A stretch of 64,000 nt of DNA, taken from the NCBI RefSeq assembly GCF_038039215.1, contig NZ_JBBPCL010000001.1:124001-188000 (forward strand), given 5' to 3'. Origin of the DNA: Pseudonocardia sp. T1-2H (GTDB lineage Bacteria; Actinomycetota; Actinomycetes; Mycobacteriales; Pseudonocardiaceae). The position numbers were made by a program, and so were the translations under genes. The notes beneath the pieces were generated by a model. It ran no database searches and was not told where the DNA came from. It saw only the letters and a program-made list of their open reading frames with translations. Shown here piece after piece: positions 14,782 to 23,898 of the stretch. The number at the start of each line of letters is the position of its first letter. The stretch's first letter is position 1.

Positions 14782-17091
14782 CTAGCCGACGGTGGTGTCC
14801 GCCGGGGTGTCCGCGATCTGCGACGACCGCCGCTTCGACACCACGACCGCCGCGACGATGATCGCGACCGCGACCAGCGCGATCACGATGCGCACGGGCG
14901 TCGACGCCGAGTCCCCGACCGAGAACGCCACGACGGCGGGGGCGATCAGCACGGAGACCAGGTTCATCACCTTGATCAGCGGGTTGATCGACGGGCCGGC
15001 GGTGTCCTTGAACGGGTCCCCGACGGTGTCGCCGATGACGGTGGCCTCGTGCGCGGGGGAGCCCTTGCCGCCGTGGTTGCCGTCCTCGACCAGCTTCTTC
15101 GCGTTGTCCCAGGCGCCACCGGAGTTGGCCAGGAAGATGGCCATCAGGGTGCCGGTGGCGATGGCGCCGGCCAGGTAGCCGGCCAGCGGGCCGACGCCGA
15201 GACCGAAGCCGACCGCGATCGGCGCGAAGATCGCCAACAGGCCGGGGGTTGCCAGCTCGCGCAGCGAGTCCCGGGTGCAGATGTCCACCACGCGGCCGTA
15301 CTCCGGCCGCACGGTGCCCTCCATGATCCCGGGGTTCTCCCGGAACTGGCGGCGCACCTCGAACACGATCGCGCCCGCCGCGCGGGTCACGGCGTTGATC
15401 GCGAGGCCGGAGAACATGAACACCACCGAGGCGCCGATGATCACGCCGACCAGGGTGTTCGGGGAGAACACCTGAAAGTTGAAGGCCGTCCTCGCCGCGA
15501 CGTCGGCGCCCTTCAGCGCGGTGGTGATGGCGTCCCGGTAGGAACCGAACAGCGCCGTGGCCGCCAGCACCGCCGTGGCGATCGCGATGCCCTTGGTGAT
15601 GGCCTTGGTCGTGTTCCCGACGGCGTCGAGCTCGGTGAGGATGTCGACACCGGCGCCCTGGACGTCGCCGGACATCTCCGCGATCCCCTGCGCGTTGTCC
15701 GCGACCGGGCCGAAGGTGTCCATCGCGACGATGACGCCGACCGTGGTGAGCAGGCCGGTGCCGGCGAGGGCCACGGCGAACAGTGCGACCGTGATCGAGC
15801 CCGTGGCCAGCGCGAACGCGCCGAACACGGCGGCGCCGATGACGAGCGCGGTGTAGACGGCGGACTCGAAGCCGATCGAGATGCCGGACAGGATGACCGT
15901 CGCGGCACCGGTCAGGGACGACCTGCCGACGTCCTGCACGGGCTTGTCCTCGGTGCCGGTGAAGTAGCCGGTCAGCTTGAGGATGACCGCCGCCAGCACG
16001 ATGCCGATGATCACGGCGATGGTGGCGATGATCCGCGGGTCGCTGCCCGCCATGGCCGCGACGACGGTGGTGTCCGTCGGGCCGTTCAGCGCGTCGAAGC
16101 TGCCCGGGAGGTAGACGAACGCCGCGACCGCGCAGAGCACCGCGGAGACGACCGCGGAGATGTAGAAGCTGCGGTTGATCGTCTTGAGGCTGCCCTCGTT
16201 CGCCCGGGTCCGGGTGATGTAGACGCCGAGCACCGCCGTCAGCACGCCGATCGCGGGGATGATCAGCGGGAAGAGGAGGCCCTGGAGGCCGAACGCGGCG
16301 GTACCGAGGATGAGCGCGGCGACGAGCATCACCGCGTAGGACTCGAAGAGGTCCGCGGCCATGCCGGCGCAGTCGCCGACGTTGTCGCCGACGTTGTCCG
16401 CGATGGTCGCGGCGTTGCGCGGGTCGTCCTCGGGGATGCCCTGCTCGACCTTGCCGACCAGGTCCGCGCCGACGTCCGCGGCCTTGGTGAAGATGCCGCC
16501 GCCGACACGCATGAACATCGCGAGCAGCGCCGCGCCGAAGCCGAAGCCCTCCAGCACCTTGGGTGCCTGGCCTGCGTAGACCAGCACGACCAGCGCCGCG
16601 CCGAGGAGGCCCAGGCCGACGGTGAACATGCCGACGACGCCACCCGTGCGGAACGCGATGCGGGTCGCCTTCTCCCGGCCGCCCGGCTCGTTCGAGGCCG
16701 CGGCGACCCGGATGTTCGCGCGCGTCGCGAGCCACATTCCGAGGTAGCCGATCGTCGCCGAGAAGATGGCCCCGATGATGAAGAAGACCGAGCGCCCTAT
16801 TCGTTCGCCGAGGTCGTCCGCCGGTAGGGCGAAGAGCAGCAGGAACACGACGACGACGAAGCCGCCGAGGGTCTTGAACTGCCGGTTGAGATACGCCGCG
16901 GCGCCTTCCTGGACTGCTCGGCCGATCTCCTGCATCTTCGGGGTGCCGTCGCCGGCGGCGAGGACCTCCCGCAGGAGCGTGTAGCCGATCGCCAGTGCGA
17001 CGAGCGCGACCACCGCGACCACGCCGACTATGACGCGGTCACCCCCTCCGAGCTCGAGGCCCTGGGCGAGGGTCATGGCGGACACGGACAT
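14782..17091 (-). CDS. hppA: Membrane-bound proton-translocating pyrophosphatase
   Basis: 769 aa from ATG 17091 with GGAGGACGG just upstream. It is polytopic with about 16 helices. The substrate site is intact: DVGADLVGKVEQGIPEDD at 207-223 and DNVGDNVGDCAGM from 232. The signature GNTTKAITKG has Lys496 and Thr499, which in this family marks the K+-independent H+-pumping type (K+-dependent enzymes have Ala/Gly). It hydrolyses PPi, such as that released by biosynthesis, to energise the membrane. Confidence 0.97.
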   Translation of the reverse strand: MSVSAMTLAQGLELGGGDRVIVGVVAVVALVALAIGYTLLREVLAAGDGTPKMQEIGRAVQEGAAAYLNRQFKTLGGFVVVVFLLLFALPADDLGERIGRSVFFIIGAIFSATIGYLGMWLATRANIRVAAASNEPGGREKATRIAFRTGGVVGMFTVGLGLLGAALVVLVYAGQAPKVLEGFGFGAALLAMFMRVGGGIFTKAADVGADLVGKVEQGIPEDDPRNAATIADNVGDNVGDCAGMAADLFESYAVMLVAALILGTAAFGLQGLLFPLIIPAIGVLTAVLGVYITRTRANEGSLKTINRSFYISAVVSAVLCAVAAFVYLPGSFDALNGPTDTTVVAAMAGSDPRIIATIAVIIGIVLAAVILKLTGYFTGTEDKPVQDVGRSSLTGAATVILSGISIGFESAVYTALVIGAAVFGAFALATGSITVALFAVALAGTGLLTTVGVIVAMDTFGPVADNAQGIAEMSGDVQGAGVDILTELDAVGNTTKAITKGIAIATAVLAATALFGSYRDAITTALKGADVAARTAFNFQVFSPNTLVGVIIGASVVFMFSGLAINAVTRAAGAIVFEVRRQFRENPGIMEGTVRPEYGRVVDICTRDSLRELATPGLLAIFAPIAVGFGLGVGPLAGYLAGAIATGTLMAIFLANSGGAWDNAKKLVEDGNHGGKGSPAHEATVIGDTVGDPFKDTAGPSINPLIKVMNLVSVLIAPAVVAFSVGDSASTPVRIVIALVAVAIIVAAVVVSKRRSSQIADTPADTTVG

Positions 17092-17344
17092 CCGTCCTCC
17101 TGGGTTCGCGTGATTTCTCACGCCAGGGGCGGCCGGCGGCGGATCTGGACTGCGTGACGGCTTCCCTGACGTCGATCGCACCCGTCGGCGCTGGTAGGCG
17201 TCGCGGGTGTGTGCAGTGTAAGAGTGTGGTGGATCTCCCACGTGAGAGGGAGGTCACGCGCGAAGATCGAATCGCTGTCGTGATGAAACACACACGGATT
17301 CGAGTGGTCGGTCGGGCCGGTCTCGATCATCGTTGACCCCCGAG

Positions 17345-18322
17345 ATGATCAGAGGCCGCAACGTCCGCGGGATCCGGGGACCAGGCTTCCTGCTGGCGGC
17401 GGCAGGGCTCCTCGCGATCCCGATCGCCGTGTCCGTCGAACCCACCGCGGACGCGCGGTCCCACCTGTCCGCACCCACGGGCACGCACACCCCGGGCGCG
17501 CCGGGGCCCGGCGACATCCTGCGCCTGTCCGCGCTCGCCCCTTCCGCCGCGCCCACTCCCGTAGCGCCGCCCGAGCCCGAGTTCGAGACCGGGCTGGCGG
17601 ACGCGGCGGTCGCCGCCGCGCAGGCCGTCGTGTCCGGGGGCACCGAGCTCGCGGTCGCGGTGCTGGACCGCGCCACCGAAGAGACGGCGCTCGGCGCGCT
17701 CGCGGCCGAACCCTTGTACACCGCGTCGCTGTCGAAGCTCCTGGTCGCCGTGGACCTCGTCGAACGGCGGCGCACCGAGGGCCTGGTGCTGGACCCCGCG
17801 GTGCTGGACCAGCTCCGCCGCATGCTGAGCGCGAGCGACGACTCGGCGATGAGCGCCCTCTGGTCGCGCTTCGACGGCGCGGGGGCGCCCGGCCGGGTCA
17901 GCGCCCGGCTCGGGCTGCAGGACACGAGCGCCGCGTCGGACGCGTCGCAGTGGGGCGAGGTCAGGGTCTCCGCCCGGGACTACCTGCGGATCTACGACTA
18001 CATCCTCGGCGAGATGCCCGCGCCGGACCGCACCCTCCTGCTGGACGCACTCGCTGCCACCACGCCGACAGCCCGCGACGGCTTCGACCAGGACTTCGGG
18101 CTCCTCGCCCCCGCGATCGCCGGCCGGATGCGGGCGACGGCGAAGCAGGGATGGATGTGCTGCTTCTCCGGCGAGTACTACCTGCACAGCGCCGGGCTGC
18201 TCGGCCCGGACGAGCGGTTCGTCGTCGCGCTGCTGAGCGTGCAGCCCCGGGCCCGCGGCTGGGGCGGCGCGCGGAACGAGCTGACGAGCGTGGCCAGCGC
18301 TCTGGCGGCGCCCCTCGGCTGA
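17345..18322 (+). CDS. Secreted serine hydrolase of the beta-lactamase/PBP fold
   Basis: 325 aa from ATG 17345 (TTG 17333 is possible). A signal peptide (about 10-32) is followed by a Pro/Ala-rich linker (about 40-85). The fold motifs of class A beta-lactamases are present in altered form: SLSK (SxxK, near residue 125) with the nucleophile Ser, SDD in place of SDN near 165, and a KQG segment in AKQGWMCC in place of KTG. It may be a D,D-peptidase-like or esterase-like relative rather than a beta-lactamase. It stands alone between hppA and the helicase. Confidence 0.8.
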   Translation: MIRGRNVRGIRGPGFLLAAAGLLAIPIAVSVEPTADARSHLSAPTGTHTPGAPGPGDILRLSALAPSAAPTPVAPPEPEFETGLADAAVAAAQAVVSGGTELAVAVLDRATEETALGALAAEPLYTASLSKLLVAVDLVERRRTEGLVLDPAVLDQLRRMLSASDDSAMSALWSRFDGAGAPGRVSARLGLQDTSAASDASQWGEVRVSARDYLRIYDYILGEMPAPDRTLLLDALAATTPTARDGFDQDFGLLAPAIAGRMRATAKQGWMCCFSGEYYLHSAGLLGPDERFVVALLSVQPRARGWGGARNELTSVASALAAPLG

Positions 18323-18397
18323 CGCCTCGACGGCGGGAGTGTCGGTGCGGTGTGCCAGTGTCGTCGTCCGTGACGTCGTTTCGGAGGACCGGTTCCC

Positions 18398-20818
18398 GTG
18401 GGTGAGCGGGTGACGCGGTCCGCGCGCGGGGTCGAGCTGCTGCACCGGGTGCTCGCCGGTTCGGGGCAGGACCCGGACGTCACGATCGTCGACGCGGGGG
18501 TGTCGGGCATTCCCGGCGCTGCGGAACCCGTCGAGGACGTCCCGGACGACCTGCATCCCCTGCGGCACGCGATCCGGCTCCCGCCGCGTCCGGGCCGCCC
18601 GGTGCCGTGGCCGGAGTGGGTGCCGGAGAACGTGGTGCGGGCCCTGCGGGACACCGGGGTCGAGGCGCCGTGGAGCCACCAGGCCGAGGGGGCCGAGCTG
18701 GCGCACGCGGGGCGGGACGTGGTGGTCGCCACGGGCACGGCGTCCGGGAAGACCCTGGTCTACCAGCTGCCGGTGCTCGCCCGCTTCGCCGAGGACCCGC
18801 GCGCGACGGCGCTCTACCTGTCCCCGACGAAGGCGCTCGCCGCGGACCAGCTCCGGGCGCTGACGGCCCTCGGGGTGCCGGACGTGCGGCCCTCGCCCTA
18901 TGACGGGGACACCCCGATGGACGAACGTGACTGGGCCCGCCGGCACGCGCGCTGGATCTTCAGCAACCCGGACATGCTGCACCGCTCGCTGCTGCCCCTG
19001 CACGGTCGCTGGTCCGCGTTCCTGCGCAGGCTCAGCTACGTCGTGGTGGACGAGTGCCACACCTACCGGGGCGTGTTCGGCTCGCACGTGGCGCTGTTGC
19101 TGCGCCGGCTCCTGCGGGTGGCCCGCCGCTACGGCGCCACCCCGACGATCGTGCTGGCCTCGGCCACGGTGGCTCGCCCGGCCGAGTTCGCGGGGGCGCT
19201 GACCGGTCGGGACGTCACGGCGATCGTCGAGGACGGCTCGCCGAGCGCCGGGCGCACGGTCGCGCTGTGGGAACCCCCGCTCCTGCCCGAGCTCGGCGGG
19301 GAGAACGGGGCCCCGGTGCGCAGGCCGGCGTCCACGGAGTCCGCGCGGATGCTGGCGGACCTGGTGGTGGAAGGGGCACGGAGCCTTGCGTTCGTCCGGT
19401 CCCGGCGCAGCGCGGAGACCACCGCGCTGAGCGCGCAACGCCTGGTCGCGGACGTGGACCCGGATCTGGTCGGCCGGGTCGCCGCCTACCGCGGCGGGTA
19501 CCTGCCCGAGGAGCGGCGCGCCCTCGAGTCCGCGTTGGTCCGGGGCCAGCTGCTCGGTGTCGCGACCACCAACGCGCTCGAGCTGGGCGTGGACATCGCG
19601 GGCCTCGACGCCGTGGTCGTCGCGGGGTTCCCGGGGACCCGGGCGTCGTTCTGGCAGCAGGCCGGCCGAGCCGGTCGGGCCGGCGACGAGGCGCTCGTCG
19701 TGCTCGTCGCCCGGGACGACCCCATGGACACCTATCTCGTGCACCATCCGCACGCCCTGCTGGGCGCACCCGTGGAGAGCTGCGTGCTGGACCCCGGGAA
19801 CCCGTACGTGCTCGCTCCGCAACTGGCGTGCGCCGCGGCCGAGCTGCCGCTCACCGAGGAGGACGTCGAGCGGGACTTCGGCGGGGACGCCGCCCGCACG
19901 GTACTGGACGCCCTGGTGGAGGACGGCGTGCTCCGCAAGCGGTCGGTGGGCTGGTTCTGGCCGTCGGCCCGGGAGCGGCCGGCCGCGACCGTGGACATCC
20001 GCGGGTCCGGGCTGGGTCAGGTCGCGATGGTGGAGGCCGCGACCGGTCGGATGCTGGGCACCGTCGAGGGATCCTCGGCGCCGGCGACCGCCCATCCCGG
20101 TGCGGTGTACCTGCACCGGGGCGAGAGCTACGTCGTGGACGAGCTGGATCTGGCGGCGGGGCTCGCGCTCGTGCACGCCGAGGACCCGGACTGGCGCACG
20201 GACGCCCGCTCCACCGCGGACGTCGACGTCGTCGACGTCCGTTCCCGCACGGACCACGGTCCGGTCAGCGTGTACTTCGGGGATGTGCGGGTGACCGGGC
20301 AGGTGGTGGCCTACCAGCGCCGGACGCCGGACGGCACGGTGCTGGAGACGGTGCCGCTGGACCTGCCCGCGCAGACGCTGGACACCCGCTCGGTCTGGTA
20401 CACGATCGACGAGGAGGTCCTCGATGCCGCGGGGATCACCCCCGCGCGGATCCCCGGCGCGCTGCACGCCGCCGAGCACGCCGCGATCGGGCTGCTGCCG
20501 CTCTTCGCGATCTGCGACCGCTGGGACATCGGCGGCCTCTCGACCGCGCTGCACCCGGACACCGGCCTGCCCTCCGTGTTCGTGCACGACGGCCATCCGG
20601 GGGGTGCGGGCCTCGCCGAGCGCGGGCACGCGGTCCTCGAACGATGGCTCCGCGCCACCCGCGCGGCGATCGGGGACTGCGGGTGCCGGAGCGGCTGCCC
20701 GTCGTGCGTGCAGTCCCCGAAATGTGGCAACGGGAACGTGCCGCTGGACAAGGCGGGCGCGATCGTGGTGCTGGACCTCGTGCTGACGGCGCTGGCGGAG
20801 CACCCCGCGCCGGGGTGA
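18398..20818 (+). CDS. DEAD/DEAH-box helicase with DUF1998 tail (MrfA/Rv3649-like)
   Basis: 806 aa from GTG 18398 with GGAGGACC upstream. SF2 core: Q-like region WSHQAEGAELA, motif I ATGTASGKT near 112, II VVDECHTY (DECH) near 213, III SAT near 253, then VAAYRGGYLPEERR, V/VI TTNALELGVDIAGLD and QQAGRAGR. The C-terminal DUF1998 module has the four-cysteine CGCRSGCPSC...KCGNGN, as in MrfA, a DNA-repair 3'-5' helicase of Bacillus. Synteny with the mycobacterial genes supports orthology to Rv3649. Confidence 0.93.
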   Translation: MGERVTRSARGVELLHRVLAGSGQDPDVTIVDAGVSGIPGAAEPVEDVPDDLHPLRHAIRLPPRPGRPVPWPEWVPENVVRALRDTGVEAPWSHQAEGAELAHAGRDVVVATGTASGKTLVYQLPVLARFAEDPRATALYLSPTKALAADQLRALTALGVPDVRPSPYDGDTPMDERDWARRHARWIFSNPDMLHRSLLPLHGRWSAFLRRLSYVVVDECHTYRGVFGSHVALLLRRLLRVARRYGATPTIVLASATVARPAEFAGALTGRDVTAIVEDGSPSAGRTVALWEPPLLPELGGENGAPVRRPASTESARMLADLVVEGARSLAFVRSRRSAETTALSAQRLVADVDPDLVGRVAAYRGGYLPEERRALESALVRGQLLGVATTNALELGVDIAGLDAVVVAGFPGTRASFWQQAGRAGRAGDEALVVLVARDDPMDTYLVHHPHALLGAPVESCVLDPGNPYVLAPQLACAAAELPLTEEDVERDFGGDAARTVLDALVEDGVLRKRSVGWFWPSARERPAATVDIRGSGLGQVAMVEAATGRMLGTVEGSSAPATAHPGAVYLHRGESYVVDELDLAAGLALVHAEDPDWRTDARSTADVDVVDVRSRTDHGPVSVYFGDVRVTGQVVAYQRRTPDGTVLETVPLDLPAQTLDTRSVWYTIDEEVLDAAGITPARIPGALHAAEHAAIGLLPLFAICDRWDIGGLSTALHPDTGLPSVFVHDGHPGGAGLAERGHAVLERWLRATRAAIGDCGCRSGCPSCVQSPKCGNGNVPLDKAGAIVVLDLVLTALAEHPAPG

Positions 20819-21248
20819 TCGCGGGAGGCGCCTGCCCGACGAGCCGCCGTGGGCGCGACGATCAAGCCGGGCCGCTCGGCGCCGGCGTGGTCGCGGCAGG
20901 CTTCTGTGTGATGGGCCGCCGCCGGTGGGCCCGTCGGGGGCCGGACCGACCGGCGGCGGCCGGGATGCGGTGGTGCCGAATGGGGGGTCGGCCATAAGGC
21001 GCTTCGACGCCACCGCTGTCTGGGGAGCGAACACTCGATCCCGGTGCTCCGGCCGGGGCCGGCACTCCGGAACAAGTCCAGTAGGCCCGTCCGTCGCGCG
21101 CGGGGCCAGACGTCGTCGCCGATCGGTGCGTGTGCAACGACGAGCGCGCCCAGCGGGGCGACCGAACGGCGAGCTGCATTTTCCTGATCGTCGTTGCCTC
21201 ATCCGTACCAGAACCCTCCATTCGTCGTGTGGTCGATACCGCTCGCCG
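20819..21248. other. Intergenic stretch between helicase and pilus operon
   Basis: About 430 bp with no acceptable gene on either strand. In Mycobacterium tuberculosis the cold-shock gene cspA lies near this junction, but no CspA-like sequence (KWFNxxKGFGFI) is visible here. It contains one strong hairpin, listed separately. Confidence 0.5.
20914..20961. terminator. Strong hairpin after the helicase
   Basis: Perfect 13-bp arms GGCCGCCGCCGGT (20914-20926) and ACCGGCGGCGGCC (20949-20961), with a 22-nt loop. It is placed between the helicase stop (20818) and the convergent pilus operon end (21249). Confidence 0.7.
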
Positions 21249-21770
21249 TCAGCCCTCGACTGGGAGGCGAGGACTCAATGCTGCGGATATCCGATTCGCC
21301 GGGCCCGATGCTGCGCCGCCCGACAGCGGCTCAGGGACCGGGCCGGCGCGGGCCCGGCCGACGGCGTCTCCGGCGGCCAGCAGCGACCAGGAGCGGCGGA
21401 TCCGTACCTGCACCACGGCATCCCAGTCGTCGAGGGCGCAGTGGTCGAGCGTCGCCTGCATTCGTTCGATGAGACCGCGGGCGAGGTCGCACGCGGCGTC
21501 GGCGCCGTCGGTCGAGCGTCCGGCAGCCGCGAGCGCCGCAAGATCCGCCGCGGCCTCGGCGCGGTGCCGGGCGAGCGCCGCGCCGCCGAGGTCCACGCCG
21601 GCCATGAGCACCAGCAGGACCGCGAGCGAGGCGAGCGCGGCGAAGACGGTGGCGGAGCCCCGGTCGCCGTAGGCCAGGTCGTCGGGGTCCAGGTCGTCGG
21701 GGTTTAGGTCGCGGGGGTCCCGGGCGTCGGGGATCTGGCCACGGGGGATCCGGCCGTCGTCACGGATCAC
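21249..21770 (-). CDS. Rv3654c-like TadE-type secretory protein
   Basis: 173 aa; last gene of the Tad operon. The N-terminal 33 residues have a short repeat (DPRDLNPDDLDPDDL), then a TadE-like N-terminal helix RGSATVFAALASLAVLL with GVDLGGAALARHRAEAAADLAALAAA. The C-terminal half is soluble. It overlaps the preceding tadE by 11 bp, so the start may lie further in. The family is found in actinobacterial Tad loci as a pilin-like or minor component. The Rv3654c assignment is by pattern and operon position. Confidence 0.8.
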   Translation of the reverse strand: MIRDDGRIPRGQIPDARDPRDLNPDDLDPDDLAYGDRGSATVFAALASLAVLLVLMAGVDLGGAALARHRAEAAADLAALAAAGRSTDGADAACDLARGLIERMQATLDHCALDDWDAVVQVRIRRSWSLLAAGDAVGRARAGPVPEPLSGGAASGPANRISAALSPRLPVEG

Positions 21771-22152
21771 GGTGCACCACCGGGGCGTCGAGTTCGGGTG
21801 CTTGCGCGGCGGGCTCGAGAACCGCGTGCGCCGTGTTGCCGACCCGGAACGGCAGGAGACCGCCCGGCGCCGCGGTGACGGTCGCGGTGATCTCCTCGCC
21901 GTCGATCCGCAGGTCCGCCGAGGCGCCGCTGGGGGCGAGTCGCAGCGCGACCTCCCGGGCCCGCTCCGGCTCGCCGCGAGCGGCGAGCCGGGCCATCTCC
22001 CTGGCGGCGTCCATGCACCGCACCGACGCCGCGACGGTGGCGACCGAGCCGAGCGCCAGCACGGTGACCACCGTGAGCACGCCCAGGGCGATGGCGGCCT
22101 CGACGGTCACCGCGCCGCGGTCGTGCGGGCGGCGATCGGCCCGGTCGCGCAT
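21760..22152 (-). CDS. TadE-family minor pilin
   Basis: 130 aa. RGAVTVEAAIALGVLTVVTVLAL matches the pilin-like N-terminal helix with the Glu at position 5 of the mature pilin (G/A-x-x-x-VE). A small soluble domain follows. Its ATG overlaps the stop of the DUF4244 gene (ATGA, 22152). Proteins of this type are incorporated at, or guide, the Flp pilus or act in Tad secretion. Confidence 0.85.
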   Translation of the reverse strand: MRDRADRRPHDRGAVTVEAAIALGVLTVVTVLALGSVATVAASVRCMDAAREMARLAARGEPERAREVALRLAPSGASADLRIDGEEITATVTAAPGGLLPFRVGNTAHAVLEPAAQAPELDAPVVHRDP

Positions 22153-22331
22153 CAGAACGTCACCGAGAGCGCGCGCTGCACCAGCCCGGTGAGCGCGCTG
22201 ACGATGCCGTCCCCGCTGACGACGGCATAGAGGACGGCGGCGAACGCGGCGGCGGCGATCGTGCCCACTGCATATTCCACAGTGGACATCCCGTCGTCGT
22301 CGAGGAACGTGCGTAGCGATCGGTCCGACAT
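22152..22331 (-). CDS. Flp-type pilin (DUF4244)
   Basis: 59 aa from ATG 22331, chosen because AAGGAG lies 7 nt upstream. The short leader MSDRSLRTFLDDDG is followed by the pilin helix MSTVEYAVGTIAAAAFAAVLY, with the Glu expected after processing at DDDG/MSTVE. This is the probable major Flp pilin subunit. The prepilin peptidase TadV/CpaA is not in the window. Confidence 0.9.
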   Translation of the reverse strand: MSDRSLRTFLDDDGMSTVEYAVGTIAAAAFAAVLYAVVSGDGIVSALTGLVQRALSVTF

Positions 22332-22366
22332 GGTCTTCTCCTTCATGTACTGGTGGAGCCCGGTGG

Positions 22367-23086
22367 TCACCACCGGGCGAGTGCCTCTCCCGCGAGGCCG
22401 ATCACGACCGGCGCGATCCCGAGGGCCAGGAACGCCGGGAGGAAGCACAGGCCGAGCGGCCCGGTGATGAGGACCGCGGCGCGTTGCGCGCGGGCCTCGG
22501 CCGTGTCGACCAGCTCGGCGCGCAACCGGACGGCCTCGGCCCGAGCGGCCTGGGCCAGGCCCGCGCCGGTGCCGGCCGAGCGGCGGGCCGCCCGCCCGAA
22601 CGCGGACAGCGCCGGGACGTCGTCGACCGCTCGCCAGGCGGCGGCCGGGTCCGCGCCGAGCTCGAGCAGCCCGGCCACGCGGCGCAGCGCCGCGCCCGGG
22701 CGCCCCGCGAGCCGGACGGCGGCCGCCTCGGCCGCCGCCGGGACCGGGAGCCCGACCTCGAGACAGACGGCCAGCAGTTCCCACGCCGCCGCGAGTCCCG
22801 CGGGATCGCGGACCTCCCGCGGCCCGCGGGCGGCGAGTCGCACCGCGCCGACCGCGAGGGCACCGCCGATCACCGTGCCGGTGACGGCGCCGCCGACCCC
22901 GCCCACGACGAGCCAGCACACCGCTGCCGTCGCAAGGCCACCGGTGACCGCCCATCCCGGACGCAACACCGGCGCAGCACCGGGAGCGTCGGCGACGCGG
23001 TCGAGCGAGGCGAGCCTGCCGCGACCCTCCCGGCCGTCCGCGGCGAGCAGCGCCAGCGCGAGGACCACGAGGGGGATCGCGCTCAC
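22367..23086 (-). CDS. tadC: Tad pilus membrane protein TadC
   Basis: 239 aa from GTG 23086, overlapping the tadB stop by 4 bp (GTGA). It is a T2SS-F fold inner-membrane protein: N-terminal helices (about 1-18 and 45-85), a soluble helical domain with LAAAWELLAVCLEVGLPVPAA and LGADPAAAWRAV, and C-terminal helices. It forms the platform on which TadA acts with TadB. Confidence 0.88.
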   Translation of the reverse strand: MSAIPLVVLALALLAADGREGRGRLASLDRVADAPGAAPVLRPGWAVTGGLATAAVCWLVVGGVGGAVTGTVIGGALAVGAVRLAARGPREVRDPAGLAAAWELLAVCLEVGLPVPAAAEAAAVRLAGRPGAALRRVAGLLELGADPAAAWRAVDDVPALSAFGRAARRSAGTGAGLAQAARAEAVRLRAELVDTAEARAQRAAVLITGPLGLCFLPAFLALGIAPVVIGLAGEALARW

Positions 23087-23898
23087 CGGGGCACCGCCGC
23101 ACGCAGGATCCGTTCGGTCCACAGCAGACCGGCGGCGACAAGGCCCGTGCCCACGAGCAGCAGCGCCTGGCCGAGCAACCCGTCGCGCAGCACGCCGACC
23201 GGATCCGCGCCCATCAGATGTCCCAGCCCGAGACCGAGCGCCGGTAGCGCGGTGAGCACCGCTGCGGTGGCGCGGGGACCTGCGAGCTGGGCGCGCACCC
23301 GGGCGCCGAACGCGACCCGCCACCGGATGTCCGAGAGGGCGCCGTCGAGCAGCAGGGCCAGCGGGGCGCCGTGCCGGTCGGCGAGGGTCCAGGCCGCGGC
23401 CACCCGCTCCAGGTCGTCGGCGCTCGACCCCGACGCCTTCGCCGCGGAGCGGCGCAGCGCGGCGGGCACGTCGTCGCCGAGCCGCGCGGCGGCGGCGGCC
23501 GGCCCGAGCACCTCCTCCGCCCACGGCCCGTCCTGTCGGACGCCGTCGAGCGCCGTCGCCGGATGGGCCCCGACACGCAGCTCGTCCGTCATCCGGGCGA
23601 GGGCGTCGGCGAGCTGGCCCGACGCCATGGCCGACGTGATCTCGGTGGCCCGGGTGGAGCGGCGGTGCCGCCACAGGGCGGCCGCGCCGATCCCGGTGAT
23701 GCCGCCGGCCACACCGAGGAGCAGCACGCCGCCGACGCCTCCCGCGGCCACGAGCCAGAGCCCGCGCGGCAGCCGCAGGGTGCGGCGTGCAGTCGACCGG
23801 GGGAGGAGCGCCGCGAGCCGCGGAACCCCGGTGCGTCCCGGTGCGCAGAGCAGGGCGGCCCCGAGTGCAGCGAGGGCGGCGGCCGGCAGCGGGTTCAC
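23083..23898 (-). CDS. tadB: Tad pilus membrane protein TadB
   Basis: 271 aa from GTG 23898, which overlaps the tadA stop as GTGA; GTG 23901 is the alternative. It has a T2SS-F domain: N-terminal helices (about 5-22, 48-78), soluble part with LADALARMTDELRVGAHP and DDVPAALRR, then two more helices (about 210-262). With TadC it makes the inner-membrane core of the pilus/secretion machine. Confidence 0.88.
   Translation of the reverse strand: MNPLPAAALAALGAALLCAPGRTGVPRLAALLPRSTARRTLRLPRGLWLVAAGGVGGVLLLGVAGGITGIGAAALWRHRRSTRATEITSAMASGQLADALARMTDELRVGAHPATALDGVRQDGPWAEEVLGPAAAAARLGDDVPAALRRSAAKASGSSADDLERVAAAWTLADRHGAPLALLLDGALSDIRWRVAFGARVRAQLAGPRATAAVLTALPALGLGLGHLMGADPVGVLRDGLLGQALLLVGTGLVAAGLLWTERILRAAVPR

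Noticed and set aside
15049..16827. 592-codon frame antisense to hppA
   Set aside because: Composition is Asp/Arg/Glu-biased in the manner of antisense of a high-GC gene; hppA on the minus strand is certain.
17345..18322. True beta-lactamase
   Set aside because: SDN and KTG motifs are altered (SDD, KQG) and no Glu166 region is evident; kept as a serine hydrolase of the same fold.
20819..21248. Expected cspA by mycobacterial synteny
   Set aside because: No frame on either strand shows the cold-shock consensus.
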